Assembly (NCBI RefSeq): GCF_003149745.1
Contig: NZ_QGEG01000006.1
Span: 41,626 to 105,625 of the forward strand
Source: Flagellimonas aquimarina
Lineage (GTDB): Bacteria; Bacteroidota; Bacteroidia; Flavobacteriales; Flavobacteriaceae
Reading direction: 5' to 3'
DNA: 64,000 bases
Shown here: positions 50,743 through 60,434 of the stretch, piece after piece
Position numbering within the stretch: the stretch's first letter is position 1
Layout of the letters: the number at the start of each line of letters is the position of its first letter
Program-made: the position numbers and the translations under genes
Notes under the pieces: model-generated
Seen by the model: only the letters and a program-made list of their open reading frames with translations
Told to the model about the DNA's origin: nothing
Databases searched by the model: none

Positions 50743-51873
50743 TTGAAGTTTACCCTAGAAAAAAAAGATAATCTAAGTAAGGCGCGTGCCGGTAAAATGA
50801 CCACGGATCATGGTACTATTCAGACTCCAATATTTATGCCGGTGGGTACGGTGGCCTCTGTTAAAGGAGTACACCAGCGCGAATTAAAAGATGAAATAAA
50901 TCCAGATATCATATTAGGTAACACCTACCATTTATATTTAAGACCGGGTACTAAAATCTTGGAACAGGCTGGTGGTTTGCACAAATTTATGGGTTGGGAT
51001 AGAAACATTTTGACCGATAGTGGAGGATATCAGGTGTATTCGCTTTCTGCCAATAGAAAGATTAATGAGGAAGGAGTAAATTTTAAGTCTCATATTGACG
51101 GATCCAATCATTTTTTTACTCCTGAAAATGTAATGGAAATACAACGAACCATAGGTGCGGACATCATTATGGCTTTTGATGAGTGTACGCCTTATCCTTG
51201 TGACTACAATTATGCAAAACGCTCTATGCACATGACTCATAGATGGTTGGAAAGGTGCATTTCTCATTTGGAAAAACTTCCATATAAGTATGGATATTCC
51301 CAAACGTTCTTTCCAATTGTACAGGGTTCAACCTATAAGGATTTAAGAAAACAGTCAGCAGAATATATTGCTTCAGTAGGTGCGGAAGGAAATGCAATAG
51401 GTGGCCTCTCTGTAGGGGAGCCAGCGGAAGAGATGTATGAAATGTCGGAAATTGTATGCGATATTCTTCCAGAGGATAAACCCAGATATTTAATGGGAGT
51501 GGGCACGCCTATAAACATTCTTGAGAATATTGCTTTGGGTGTGGATATGTTTGATTGTGTAATGCCAACGCGCAACGCACGAAATGGAATGCTGTTCACC
51601 GCGCATGGTACCATCAACATTAAAAATAAAAAGTGGGAAGACGATTTTTCTCCCATTGATGATATGGGAATCACTTTTGTAGATACAGAATATTCCAAAG
51701 CATATTTAAGACATTTGTTTGCCGCCAACGAATATTTAGGTAAGCAAATAGCAACAATACACAACCTTGGTTTTTATCTTTGGTTGGTGCGTACTGCTAG
51801 AGAACGTATTTTAGCGGGGGATTTTCTTGAATGGAAAACCAAAATGGTACAACAAATGGACAAAAGACTCTAA
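50743..51873 (+). CDS. tgt: tRNA-guanine transglycosylase (TGT)
   Basis: This 376-residue enzyme exchanges guanine for preQ1 in tRNA. The catalytic and substrate Asp motifs are D92 (TDSGGYQVYS) and D271 (DMFDCVMPTRNARNG), and the GGLSVGE loop is intact. The usual zinc CxCxxC near 309-314 reads G-I-T-F-V-D with no cysteine, while the following histidine (H340) is kept. This loss is seen in other Bacteroidota TGTs as far as I recall. The start codon is TTG. Confidence 0.92.
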   Translation: MKFTLEKKDNLSKARAGKMTTDHGTIQTPIFMPVGTVASVKGVHQRELKDEINPDIILGNTYHLYLRPGTKILEQAGGLHKFMGWDRNILTDSGGYQVYSLSANRKINEEGVNFKSHIDGSNHFFTPENVMEIQRTIGADIIMAFDECTPYPCDYNYAKRSMHMTHRWLERCISHLEKLPYKYGYSQTFFPIVQGSTYKDLRKQSAEYIASVGAEGNAIGGLSVGEPAEEMYEMSEIVCDILPEDKPRYLMGVGTPINILENIALGVDMFDCVMPTRNARNGMLFTAHGTINIKNKKWEDDFSPIDDMGITFVDTEYSKAYLRHLFAANEYLGKQIATIHNLGFYLWLVRTARERILAGDFLEWKTKMVQQMDKRL

Positions 51874-52955
51874 TGCTTACCATACTTGATAGATACATTT
51901 TAAAACGCTATTTGGTTACCTTCATCGGAATGCTTTTGCTCTTCGTTCCCATAGGGATAATGGCCAACTTGGCCGAGAAAGTGGGTAAAATTATAGATAA
52001 TGAAGCACCATTAAGCGAGGTCATTGTATTTTACGGGAATTTTACTTTGGTCATTGGTAATCTGTTGCTTCCTATTTTCCTATTCCTTTCTATTATATTT
52101 TTTACTTCAAAGTTGGCAAGCAATACAGAGATAGTTGCTATTCTAAGTTCTGGAGTTTCATATTCTCGTTTTTTGAGACCTTACTTTTTAGGAGCCACGT
52201 TGGTGGCCATTTTAATTTTTATGATGGGCATGTTCATAGTTCCACATGCCAGTATTGGATATAATGAATTTGAGTATAAATATTTTAAAAAGGGGCGTCA
52301 GGACAGGGTCACTGACAATATTTTTAATCAGTTAAATGAAAATGATTACATCTATGTAAGCAGTTTTGATCCAAATAGAAAGATTGGGTACAATTTTACG
52401 TACGAACATTTTGATTCGATCAAAAAACTGGACTATAAGATTTCCGCAACTAACATTAGATGGATAGAGAAAGATAGTATTTACAGATTAACTAATTATG
52501 CGAAAAGAAAACTTCGTAATAATGTTGAGGTTATGCAGACCAAAAGAAGACTGGATACGCTCTTTACTTTTAAAATAGAAGACCTTACACCCGTATCTTA
52601 TGTTGCAGAGACCAAGAATTTGTTTGAACTAAATGAGTTTATAGAAGACCAAAAACAGAAAGGTGCCTCTAACATCAATGCCTATATCTTAGTTAAATAC
52701 AAAAGATGGGCATTGCCAATAGCTGCATTTGTGCTTACTGTTATTGCTGTGGCTGTTTCATCCGTAAAAAGAAGAGGTGGAATGGGCTTAAATTTGGCAT
52801 TTGGTATAGGGGTAGCATTTATTTACATCTTTTTTGATAAAGTTTTTGGAACGCTGGCAGAACAGTCAGGTTTTTCGCCACTATTAGCGGTTGTCATCCC
52901 AAACCTTATTTTTGGAGCTTTTGCAGTTTACATGCTTTTAAAGGCAAAACGATAA
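51873..52955 (+). CDS. LptF/LptG family lipopolysaccharide export permease
   Basis: This permease of the LptB2FG ABC transporter moves LPS from the inner membrane. There are about six transmembrane helices, three at the N-terminus, including FIGMLLLFVPIGIMAN, and three at the C-terminus (AAFVLTVIAVAVSS), flanking a periplasmic domain. The ATG at 51873 overlaps the tgt stop (TAATG), so it is coupled to tgt. The length fits LptF/LptG. Which of the two it is cannot be told. Confidence 0.88.
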   Translation: MLTILDRYILKRYLVTFIGMLLLFVPIGIMANLAEKVGKIIDNEAPLSEVIVFYGNFTLVIGNLLLPIFLFLSIIFFTSKLASNTEIVAILSSGVSYSRFLRPYFLGATLVAILIFMMGMFIVPHASIGYNEFEYKYFKKGRQDRVTDNIFNQLNENDYIYVSSFDPNRKIGYNFTYEHFDSIKKLDYKISATNIRWIEKDSIYRLTNYAKRKLRNNVEVMQTKRRLDTLFTFKIEDLTPVSYVAETKNLFELNEFIEDQKQKGASNINAYILVKYKRWALPIAAFVLTVIAVAVSSVKRRGGMGLNLAFGIGVAFIYIFFDKVFGTLAEQSGFSPLLAVVIPNLIFGAFAVYMLLKAKR

Positions 52956-53023
52956 ATTACAAAGCACTTTTATTCATATTAATAATTAATAAATCGAGTG
53001 CCAAAGAGTGTCCTTTAAAGTTT

Positions 53024-53031
53024 TATATTTG
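53024..53031 (+). promoter_or_regulatory. -7 element upstream of accA
   Basis: TATATTTG matches TAnnTTTG exactly and sits 32 nt before the accA ATG. No TTG is found at the usual distance upstream. Confidence 0.5.
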
Positions 53032-53063
53032 TCCCCATTATATTATTCTGAAACCAACTTTCC

Positions 53064-54017
53064 ATGGAATATTTAGATTTTGAACTTCCCATTAAAGAAC
53101 TTGAAGACCAACTTCAAAAATGTATGGTCATTGGAGAAGAAAGCGATGTTGATGTTAGTGAAACCTGTCAACAAATTGAAAAGAAGTTAGGAGAGACCCG
53201 AAAGGATATCTATAAAAATTTGACCGCATGGCAAAGAGTACAACTGTCTAGGCACCCAAACAGGCCATATACCATGGACTATATCAATGCTATTTGTGGA
53301 GATACATTTTTAGAGCTTCATGGTGATAGAAATGTAAAGGATGATAAGGCAATGATCGGTGGTTTGGGTAAGATCGGTGACCAGAGCTATATGTTCGTTG
53401 GTCAACAAAAAGGATACAATACTAAAACCCGGCAATACAGAAATTTTGGTATGGCCAATCCAGAAGGCTATAGAAAAGCCTTACGTTTGATGAAGTCTGC
53501 CGAGAAATTTGGTATTCCAGTAGTTTGTTTTATTGATACTCCAGGTGCTTACCCTGGTATTGAAGCAGAAGAAAGAGGTCAAGGAGAAGCTATCGCACGA
53601 AATATTTTAGAAATGACGCGCCTAAAAGTACCTATTATTGTTGTGATCATAGGTGAAGGAGCTTCTGGAGGTGCATTGGGAATAGGAGTGGGCGATAAGG
53701 TTCTAATGCTGGAAAATACATGGTACTCTGTAATTTCACCAGAATCCTGTTCTTCCATACTTTGGAGAAGTTGGGAGTACAAAGAACAAGCGGCTGACGC
53801 ATTGAAACTTACTGCAACGGATATGAAAAAGCAGAAGCTTGTTGATGAAATTGTTCGTGAACCCTTAGGTGGTGCACATACCAATAGAGAAAAAACTTTC
53901 GAGACCGTCAAGAACAAAATTTCGGCTCATTTTGAAGAACTCCAAAAGTTATCACCAAAAGATTTGGTAAAAACCCGTATGGAAAAATATGCGGAGATGG
54001 GCGTGTTTAACGGCTAA
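53064..54017 (+). CDS. accA: Acetyl-CoA carboxylase carboxyltransferase subunit alpha
   Basis: This 317-residue carboxyltransferase subunit is for fatty-acid synthesis. Conserved segments [25 protein letters not shown] and [17 protein letters not shown], and the final [12 protein letters not shown], are present. It usually acts with AccD. Length and start fit the family. Confidence 0.95.
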   Translation: MEYLDFELPIKELEDQLQKCMVIGEESDVDVSETCQQIEKKLGETRKDIYKNLTAWQRVQLSRHPNRPYTMDYINAICGDTFLELHGDRNVKDDKAMIGGLGKIGDQSYMFVGQQKGYNTKTRQYRNFGMANPEGYRKALRLMKSAEKFGIPVVCFIDTPGAYPGIEAEERGQGEAIARNILEMTRLKVPIIVVIIGEGASGGALGIGVGDKVLMLENTWYSVISPESCSSILWRSWEYKEQAADALKLTATDMKKQKLVDEIVREPLGGAHTNREKTFETVKNKISAHFEELQKLSPKDLVKTRMEKYAEMGVFNG

Positions 54018-54171
54018 TCACTGTTTTCTAGCCGTTACCTCTTTTTGTTAATATTTTTCTTCAAACATTTTCATGTTATTAACAGAATTTCTTAGTTATC
54101 AACATTAATTTTGTTGAACACCTGTGAACATCACAGTAAGTCAATTTAAAGTTAACTAAAGGTTAATTACC

Positions 54172-54179
54172 TACTTTCG
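54172..54179 (+). promoter_or_regulatory. -7-like element upstream of dnaB
   Basis: TACTTTCG lies 5 nt before the dnaB ATG and resembles TAnnTTTG with one mismatch. It would give an almost leaderless mRNA and is only a weak call. Confidence 0.35.
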
Positions 54180-54184
54180 CACGT

Positions 54185-55732
54185 ATGGACAAACCTAGCC
54201 CAATTATTGGTCATAAAGTTGATAAGTCAACCCTCATTAACTTGGAGAGGGGTAAGATACCCCCGCAAGCAGTTGATTTAGAGGAAGTTGTGATTGGAGC
54301 TATGATGATTGACAAGAAAGGTGTAGACGAAGTAATAGATATCCTACATCCAGATGTTTTTTATAAAGATGCCCATCGTTATATCTATGAAGCTATCTTT
54401 AAATTGTTCGAATCCTCTGAACCAGTGGATTTATTAACCGTTTCCTCGCAATTGAAGAAGGATGGACGATTAGAGATGGTGGGAGGAGACTTTTACCTAA
54501 TAAAATTGACTCAAAAAGTGGCTTCTTCTGCCCATATTGAGTTTCATGCCAGGATTATCCTGCAAAAATATATTCAAAGAAGCTTAATAAAAATTTCTAA
54601 TGAAATCATTGAAGATTCTTACAGTGATTCCAAAGATGTTTTTGACCTTTTGGACAATGCCGAAGCAAAACTGTATGAAGTAACACAAGGTAATTTAAAG
54701 CGCTCGGCAGAGACAGCTCAGAATTTGGTCATCCAGGCCAAAAAGAAAATTGAGGAAATCTCAAACAAGGAAGGTTTAAGCGGAATCCCGTCAGGTTTTG
54801 ATAAGTTGGATAAGTTGACATCTGGTTGGCAGCCCAGTGATTTGATCATTGTAGCGGCAAGGCCTGGTATGGGTAAAACGGCGCTTACGCTTTCTATGGC
54901 CAGAAATATTGCTGTTAATTCAGAAATACCCGTGGCTTTCTTCTCTTTGGAGATGTCATCGGTTCAATTGATAACGAGGTTGATTTCCTCAGAAACCGGC
55001 CTTTCATCAGAAAAATTAAGAACGGGTAGATTAGAAAAGCATGAGTGGGAGCAATTGAACGTAAAGGTTAAGGCACTGGAAAAGGCGCCATTGTTTATTG
55101 ATGATACCCCTTCGCTGTCCATTTTTGATTTACGGGCAAAGGCGAGAAGATTGGCATCTCAACACGGTATAAAACTCATTGTAATTGATTATTTGCAGCT
55201 GATGACAGCAGGAGGTAGTCAAAAGGGTGGTAACCGTGAGCAAGAAATCTCTACTATTTCAAGAAACTTAAAGGCATTGGCCAAGGAACTTAGTGTCCCT
55301 GTAATTGCACTTTCCCAGTTATCACGTGCTGTGGAGACCAGGGGCGGTAGCAAGCGACCTATTCTTTCAGATTTGAGGGAATCTGGTGCCATTGAACAAG
55401 ATGCGGATATTGTATCATTTATTTATAGACCTGAATACTACAAAATTGATGAATGGGATGATGAGGAACGTACCCCAACCCAAGGTCAGGCAGAATTCAT
55501 TGTGGCAAAACACCGTAATGGTGGATTGGATAATATTAGGTTAAAGTTTGTGGGTGCACTGGGTAAATTTGATAACTTGGATGACTTTGATTCCCCATTC
55601 GAATTTCAATCGAAGATGAATGCGGATGAAGAAAACCCCTTTGCAACTCCAAATTTGCCAAGTGCAAACGAGGCTTTTGGTAGTGCAATGAACAGTGATG
55701 ATGATCCAGATGATAACGACGTACCTTTTTAG
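54185..55732 (+). CDS. dnaB: Replicative DNA helicase DnaB
   Basis: This 515-residue hexameric helicase opens the replication fork. The N-terminal helical domain (VDLEEVVIGAMMIDKKGVDEVIDIL) and Walker A AARPGMGKTALT are clear. The Walker B-type LIVIDYLQLM, the ALSQLSRAVE stretch and the ILSDLRESGAIEQDADI region are all present. It is followed by an overlapping reading frame for a separate protein. Confidence 0.96.
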   Translation: MDKPSPIIGHKVDKSTLINLERGKIPPQAVDLEEVVIGAMMIDKKGVDEVIDILHPDVFYKDAHRYIYEAIFKLFESSEPVDLLTVSSQLKKDGRLEMVGGDFYLIKLTQKVASSAHIEFHARIILQKYIQRSLIKISNEIIEDSYSDSKDVFDLLDNAEAKLYEVTQGNLKRSAETAQNLVIQAKKKIEEISNKEGLSGIPSGFDKLDKLTSGWQPSDLIIVAARPGMGKTALTLSMARNIAVNSEIPVAFFSLEMSSVQLITRLISSETGLSSEKLRTGRLEKHEWEQLNVKVKALEKAPLFIDDTPSLSIFDLRAKARRLASQHGIKLIVIDYLQLMTAGGSQKGGNREQEISTISRNLKALAKELSVPVIALSQLSRAVETRGGSKRPILSDLRESGAIEQDADIVSFIYRPEYYKIDEWDDEERTPTQGQAEFIVAKHRNGGLDNIRLKFVGALGKFDNLDDFDSPFEFQSKMNADEENPFATPNLPSANEAFGSAMNSDDDPDDNDVPF

Positions 55733-57023
55733 AATTACATCCTTTTTAACGCCTCGTGCACAATCGAGAGGTTTTCTCCTTATATTTTTTATTTTATTCT
55801 ATTTTCAATCTTTTGGATCTGCAATTCTTATACCTATGGATTCCGAGGGTCAAGAAAATCATTTAAAAGCTTATGGCATTACATATTGGGTGCTTACAAA
55901 ACAACAGAAAGTCCAATGGTTGTTAAACTATCGTGGAGGCTCTTTTCTATTGCCCGATGGAGAGATCATTAGAAAAGAATGCCAAATTAGAGGAATATCT
56001 TTTGAAGTACTTTCAGATGCACAAGCAGATGCTATTTTAGATGATATTAGTAGTCCATCACAAAACCAAGATGCGGTTATTTTAGAGAAAGCCCCAAAGA
56101 TTGCTGTTTATTCTCCCAAAGGAAATCTACCATGGGATGATGCCGTTACAATGGTGCTCACCTATGCAGAAATTCCCTATGTTACCATATATGATGAGGA
56201 AGTGCTTGGGGATAAATTGGTTTTGTACGATTGGTTGCATTTGCACCATGAAGATTTTACGGGACAATTTGGTAAGTTCTACGGTGCCTACAGGGCGGCA
56301 CCTTGGTATATAGAAGGTAAGGCTGAAGCCGAGGCATTGGCTCAGAAGTTGGGATTTTCCAAAGTTTCTGAAGAGAAGAGGGCAGTGGCCCTAAAAATTA
56401 GAAACTATGTGATCGGGGGTGGATTTATGTTTGCCATGTGCTCTGCCACAGATAGTTTTGATATTGCCCTAGCTGCTGAAAATGTGGATATTTGTGAACC
56501 CATGTTTGATGGTGACCCGTCAGATGCAAATTATCAGGGCAAGCTAGATTACGGAAACACTTTTGCTTTTACCAATTTTATTCTTGAACGTAATCCTTTG
56601 CGGTACGAGTTTTCTTCTATTGATATGACAAATAAAAGAAGAAATGTTCCTAAAGAGTCGGACTATTTCTCTCTTATGGAGTTTTCTGCCAAGTGGGACC
56701 CTGTGCCAACCATGTTGACACAAAATCATACAGCTTTGGTAAAAGGTTTTATGGGGCAGACAACATCATTTACCAGAGACGAAGTAAAACCGGCCGTAAT
56801 GGTCTTGGGAGAAAACAAAATAAATGGAGAAGCGCGCTATATTCATGGAATAAAAGGCAAAGGTTTTTTCACCTTTTATGGAGGACATGACCCCGAAGAT
56901 TACCAGCATCGTGTAGGTGACCCCAAAACTGAATTGGAACTACACCCAACATCACCAGGGTATAGGCTTATTTTAAATAATGTGTTGTTTCCTGCCGCAC
57001 GGAAGAAGAAGCAAAAGACCTGA
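55710..57023 (+). CDS. Exported protein usually labelled asparagine synthetase B, function uncertain
   Basis: This protein of about 437 residues has an N-terminal hydrophobic signal (FLLIFFILFYFQSFGSA). ATGs at 55695, 55698, 55701 and 55710 are possible, all overlapping dnaB. I saw neither the N-terminal Cys2 glutaminase nor the SGGxDS ATP motif of asparagine synthetase, so the common label is doubtful. Visible segments include FMFAMCSATDSFDIALAAENVDICEPMFDGDPSDANYQGKL and a C-terminal GKGFFTFYGGHDPEDYQHRVGDP. The start overlaps dnaB and the function is not known. Confidence 0.7.
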   Translation: MITTYLFRITSFLTPRAQSRGFLLIFFILFYFQSFGSAILIPMDSEGQENHLKAYGITYWVLTKQQKVQWLLNYRGGSFLLPDGEIIRKECQIRGISFEVLSDAQADAILDDISSPSQNQDAVILEKAPKIAVYSPKGNLPWDDAVTMVLTYAEIPYVTIYDEEVLGDKLVLYDWLHLHHEDFTGQFGKFYGAYRAAPWYIEGKAEAEALAQKLGFSKVSEEKRAVALKIRNYVIGGGFMFAMCSATDSFDIALAAENVDICEPMFDGDPSDANYQGKLDYGNTFAFTNFILERNPLRYEFSSIDMTNKRRNVPKESDYFSLMEFSAKWDPVPTMLTQNHTALVKGFMGQTTSFTRDEVKPAVMVLGENKINGEARYIHGIKGKGFFTFYGGHDPEDYQHRVGDPKTELELHPTSPGYRLILNNVLFPAARKKKQKT

Positions 57024-57039
57024 TTATTTCTACAAAGTT

Positions 57040-57726
57040 TTATAGCTGGGTTATACCAATATTAATGAAAACGGCATCTAAGGGTCTATTGTTGTTATTT
57101 ACCACATATCTAAACAGCACTTCGTCATTGGCATTTAAAGGATAGACCATTGTACCTGATGTGCCCCACCAATCTCTGTTTGGAAGTGATGCAAATCCTC
57201 TTGATAGATATCCCCTTAAAGCTCCATTTACAAAAAGGCCAATGATGTATTTTGTATCTCCAGAAGGCATATCCCGCACGGAAAATGCCGCACTCATAAG
57301 ATAAGTGCCGGTCTGAGTGACCCTTATTCTTCCATTGCCCACCGTTTGGAAAATGCCTCCTGTATTGCTAAGTTCATGAGAAGCATTTATTGGAAAGTTA
57401 AAATATTGGTTGTTCCTGTTGGCAATAAGATCATTGTTGCCGTTGTTTGCCCTATTAAGGACCAAAGTTTTACTGGTATTACTTGGAGCAACCCAATTAG
57501 AGCCCTCAAAAAAGTTAAGTTGCTTGGTATCTTCGTTGTAGATAAGCATACCTTCTTCCTCATTGGAAAGGCTGTTGATTTCCGTTTGAGTTGCCTCATG
57601 GACCTTAATCAAATTCCCAACAGAAGGTGCTTGGCCCCAACATTGCGTTATGTTTATAAGGCTTAAGAATAAAAATGGCCCAAGTACTTTACGCACACCC
57701 GTTATAGGGGTAACGAACTGGAACAT
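57040..57726 (-). CDS. Exported C1q/TNF-like jelly-roll protein
   Basis: This 228-residue protein has a hydrophobic N-terminus with a possible signal cleavage after WGQ. The C-terminal part shows a jelly-roll pattern, with RVTQTGTYLMSAAFSV, KYIIGLFVNGALRGYL, DEVLFRYVV and a last VFINIGITQL strand, as in C1q-like domains. The sequence GMLIYNEDTKQLNFFEG is common before such domains in Bacteroidota. The family call is tentative and the ligand is unknown. Confidence 0.55.
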   Translation of the reverse strand: MFQFVTPITGVRKVLGPFLFLSLINITQCWGQAPSVGNLIKVHEATQTEINSLSNEEEGMLIYNEDTKQLNFFEGSNWVAPSNTSKTLVLNRANNGNNDLIANRNNQYFNFPINASHELSNTGGIFQTVGNGRIRVTQTGTYLMSAAFSVRDMPSGDTKYIIGLFVNGALRGYLSRGFASLPNRDWWGTSGTMVYPLNANDEVLFRYVVNNNNRPLDAVFINIGITQL

Positions 57727-57872
57727 ACCTTGTTTGTTTTCAATAAAGCTAAAATGACCGGGTCTAGATTACAATAAATTGTTGTGAACTATCTGATTTG
57801 TAATGTTATCCAATCAGAAATAGCATTTTATAAAATCGTAATTATCCTGTGGCCTCATATAATGATAGGAAT

Positions 57873-58376
57873 TTAGAGGTGGGTGAACTTTTTTATAATT
57901 GCCTCATGTTCTGGAAATTTCTCAAGAAGTTCATTTTGAGTAGGGAGTACAAAATCTTTAAAATCAAAGCCAGGAGAAACAGAGCAGCCCACAAGCGAGT
58001 AAGCATTTGTATCTAATGTCTCGGCTGCAAACCAATGGTTTCCGGGCACTACAAATTGGGGAGTTTCTTCTTGTAGAAAATTTGAGCCTATTACATGTTC
58101 AGAATATATACCTTCATCAGAAATAATATGCAATTTAATGGGAGACCCTGCATAAAAATGCCAAATTTCATCTTGCTTTATTTTATGAAAGGCAGAAAAG
58201 GTATTAGAAGTCAATAAAAAATAAATACAAGTAGCATAATTACGGTTGCCTTGATAACCGGTCGGCAAGGAGTTTTTATCTATTTCTCCGCTGCTTCTAT
58301 AGCTCTCTCTGAAGTAACCGCCCTCTGGGTGCGGACTAAGATTGAATTTTTCTATAATTTCTTCAACTTTTATCAT
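57873..58376 (-). CDS. DUF985/cupin_5 family protein
   Basis: This 167-residue cytosolic cupin opens with LSPHPEGGYFRESYRS, the DUF985 signature, and carries the barrel strands KQDEIWHFYAGSPIKLHII and ETPQFVVPGNHWFAAETLD. The gene overlaps the HAD hydrolase by 4 nt. No catalytic activity has been assigned to the family. The pair is a small operon. Confidence 0.88.
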   Translation of the reverse strand: MIKVEEIIEKFNLSPHPEGGYFRESYRSSGEIDKNSLPTGYQGNRNYATCIYFLLTSNTFSAFHKIKQDEIWHFYAGSPIKLHIISDEGIYSEHVIGSNFLQEETPQFVVPGNHWFAAETLDTNAYSLVGCSVSPGFDFKDFVLPTQNELLEKFPEHEAIIKKFTHL

Positions 58377-59164
58377 AACATTTTTTCTAAAATATGCTCT
58401 ACTCCATGTTCATTATTGCTCAAGGTATTGTATTTAGCTACCCTCTGAATGTTAGGATGCGCATTGGCCATGGCAAAACTAAAATTGGAAAGCTGTAGCA
58501 TTTCCAAATCATTATTGTAGTCCCCAAAAACCATGATTTCATCTGAATTAATTTTATAGGTACGCATTAGTTTTTCCAGGGCATAACCTTTATGCGCATT
58601 TTTATGTGAAACATCTACCCAATTAGAACCGGATACTTTTACTTTTAAAGTATCTTCAAGGTGCTTTACTACCGGATAAATATGTTCCTCAGAGCTTTCA
58701 AAATGATAGATTGCAACCTTTAAGATTTCATCTTTCACTTTGGTTTGGTCTTCCACAATTTCAAATTCCGTATAATATTCTTTAAGCATTTCCAAAAATT
58801 TGCCCGAGTTGCCTCTAACATAAGCGCTCTCTTTACTGCATAATACAGGATGCACATTGGTGGTCCGTGCAATTAAAGAGAGTATGGAATTAACATGCTT
58901 TTTATCAATTGGAGTGGTCAACAGTACTTCTTCCTTTCTTTTTACAAAGGCCCCGTTTTCGGCAACAAAAATCACATCATCTTGAATGGCTTCCAACTTA
59001 TCCACCATACTATGATATTGGCGTCCACTTGCTGCCACAAACTGAATGTTTCTCTGTTTGAGTTCTTTGTGAATTTCAAAGAAGCGATTACTTACTTCAT
59101 GTTTAGAGTTTAACAATGTGCCATCCATATCGGATACCACCATTTTTATCTTTGATAAGTCCAT
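58373..59164 (-). CDS. Cof-type HAD-IIB sugar-phosphatase-like hydrolase
   Basis: This 263-residue HAD phosphatase has motif I VVSDMDGTLLNS (nucleophile D in DMDGT), a conserved Thr/Ser motif, and a late K/GDYNNDLEML motif IV (MVFGDYNNDLEML). The IIB cap is present between them. It likely dephosphorylates a sugar phosphate or flavin, unspecified. It overlaps the cupin gene by 4 nt. On the minus strand a TACCTTTG box lies at 59189-59182 before its start. Confidence 0.9.
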   Translation of the reverse strand: MDLSKIKMVVSDMDGTLLNSKHEVSNRFFEIHKELKQRNIQFVAASGRQYHSMVDKLEAIQDDVIFVAENGAFVKRKEEVLLTTPIDKKHVNSILSLIARTTNVHPVLCSKESAYVRGNSGKFLEMLKEYYTEFEIVEDQTKVKDEILKVAIYHFESSEEHIYPVVKHLEDTLKVKVSGSNWVDVSHKNAHKGYALEKLMRTYKINSDEIMVFGDYNNDLEMLQLSNFSFAMANAHPNIQRVAKYNTLSNNEHGVEHILEKML

Positions 59165-59236
59165 TTTTTATTTTAGAAATGCAAAGGTATGTGTTGAACA
59201 AGGAATGATGTAAAGTTTGTATTAATTTCACACATT

Positions 59237-59659
59237 ATGAAATGCTACCAATCTGAAATAAGACTTAAGCCCTACGCCAGGGGGTTCCATTTAATTACTG
59301 ACACTATAATTGATTCTTTTCCTCAAATCACAAAGATACAGTCAGGAATATTGCAAATTTTCATTAAACATACTTCTGCAGGGTTGACGATTAATGAGAA
59401 TGCTGATCCAACTGTTCGTGTAGATTTTGAGAGCCATTTTAATAAGATGGTTCCAGAGGACACACCATATTTTATTCACACTTATGAAGGAACTGATGAT
59501 ATGCCAGCGCATATTAAGGCATCTTTACTGGGAAGTTCTGTTCAAGTCCCAATTACCAATGGAAAGTTGAACATGGGAATTTGGCAAGGAGTTTATTTGT
59601 GTGAACACCGAAATAGTGCTTCTGGGAGGAAACTGGTGTTGACTGCATTTGGTTTGTGA
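59237..59659 (+). CDS. yjbQ: YjbQ-family protein
   Basis: This 140-residue protein has the YjbQ/UPF0047 pattern: KIQSGILQIFIKHTSAGLTINENADPTVRVDFE and GNSVQVPI-like loops, then GIWQGVYLCEHRN and RKLVLTAFG. E. coli YjbQ has a weak thiamine-phosphate synthase activity, and the real function is unclear. It is convergent with the SGNH hydrolase gene (25 nt apart). Confidence 0.92.
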   Translation: MKCYQSEIRLKPYARGFHLITDTIIDSFPQITKIQSGILQIFIKHTSAGLTINENADPTVRVDFESHFNKMVPEDTPYFIHTYEGTDDMPAHIKASLLGSSVQVPITNGKLNMGIWQGVYLCEHRNSASGRKLVLTAFGL

Positions 59660-59684
59660 TTTGGATTGAATACAAACTTCTTTC

Positions 59685-60350
59685 CTAAAACTGTTTAAGT
59701 AGTTTTTTGCTAATTTTTTTAGCCCATATCTTATACATCTTCTTAGAAGGATGAAGACTGTCTGAAGCTATTAACGAAGGGTTTAAAGCAGCATTTCTGG
59801 AAGACTGCGTTATATCAATGAACATAACATTGTGTTTTTTGGCTTCTTCTTCTATAATGGTATTGTAATTGGTCAATTCTTTTACAATCTTTTTTTTGTC
59901 CCTAAGCCTGGCAAAAGGAGTTACGCTCCAATCGGGTATAGATAGGACAAACACGTTTTTTGGATTGTTTTGTGCCAATGCAATACTAGTTTTCAGAAGT
60001 TGGGGGAATTCTTCTTTAAATATATTAATGTCCTTTCCCTTGTACTGATTGTTGACACCTATTAAGAGAGAAACCAATCCAAAGGAAGAAACCGGTTGCT
60101 GTGCCTCTATATTGCTTAAAAGGTCTGTAGAAGTCCACCCCGCTTTTGCCAGAATTATTGGAGTGTCCAATGCAACTCCCTTCTTTTTTAGGATTTGAAC
60201 CAGTTGTTGGGTCCAACCATTGACTTGTGACTCGCTTGTAGCCGCTGTGTAACTATCGCCCAAAGCTAAGAACGATATGTCCTTATTTTGACCTGTTGAT
60301 GAAATGGGGCCTAAAAATAAGAGGAACAATAGAGAAATACATTTAAACAT
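59685..60350 (-). CDS. SGNH/GDSL-type esterase or lipase
   Basis: This 221-residue exported hydrolase has a hydrophobic N-terminus ending near residue 20. Block I FLALGDSYTAA (nucleophile Ser), the Asn block SLLIGVNNQY and the C-terminal SDSLHPSKKMYKIWA (Asp-x-x-His) are all visible. It probably acts on a periplasmic ester such as an acyl or acetyl group. Substrate is unknown. Confidence 0.9.
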   Translation of the reverse strand: MFKCISLLFLLFLGPISSTGQNKDISFLALGDSYTAATSESQVNGWTQQLVQILKKKGVALDTPIILAKAGWTSTDLLSNIEAQQPVSSFGLVSLLIGVNNQYKGKDINIFKEEFPQLLKTSIALAQNNPKNVFVLSIPDWSVTPFARLRDKKKIVKELTNYNTIIEEEAKKHNVMFIDITQSSRNAALNPSLIASDSLHPSKKMYKIWAKKISKKLLKQF

Positions 60351-60378
60351 GAAAGGTGTATTGATCCTTTAAAATACA

Positions 60379-60406
60379 AAAATCCCGCTCAATTGAGCGG
60401 GATTTT
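60379..60406 (-). terminator. Terminator of the rpmI-rplT transcript
   Basis: A perfect 14-bp palindrome (AAAATCCCGCTCAA/TTGAGCGGGATTTT) lies 29 nt past the rplT stop on the minus strand. It is followed by a T-rich stretch. Confidence 0.88.
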
Positions 60407-60434
60407 AATAAGCGGGGTAAGTTTATATTAACTC

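Noticed and set aside
55695..55709. The three ATGs overlapping dnaB as the only start of the next gene
   Set aside because: All are possible, but the ATG at 55710 gives the smallest overlap and keeps the signal sequence. The exact start remains unproven.
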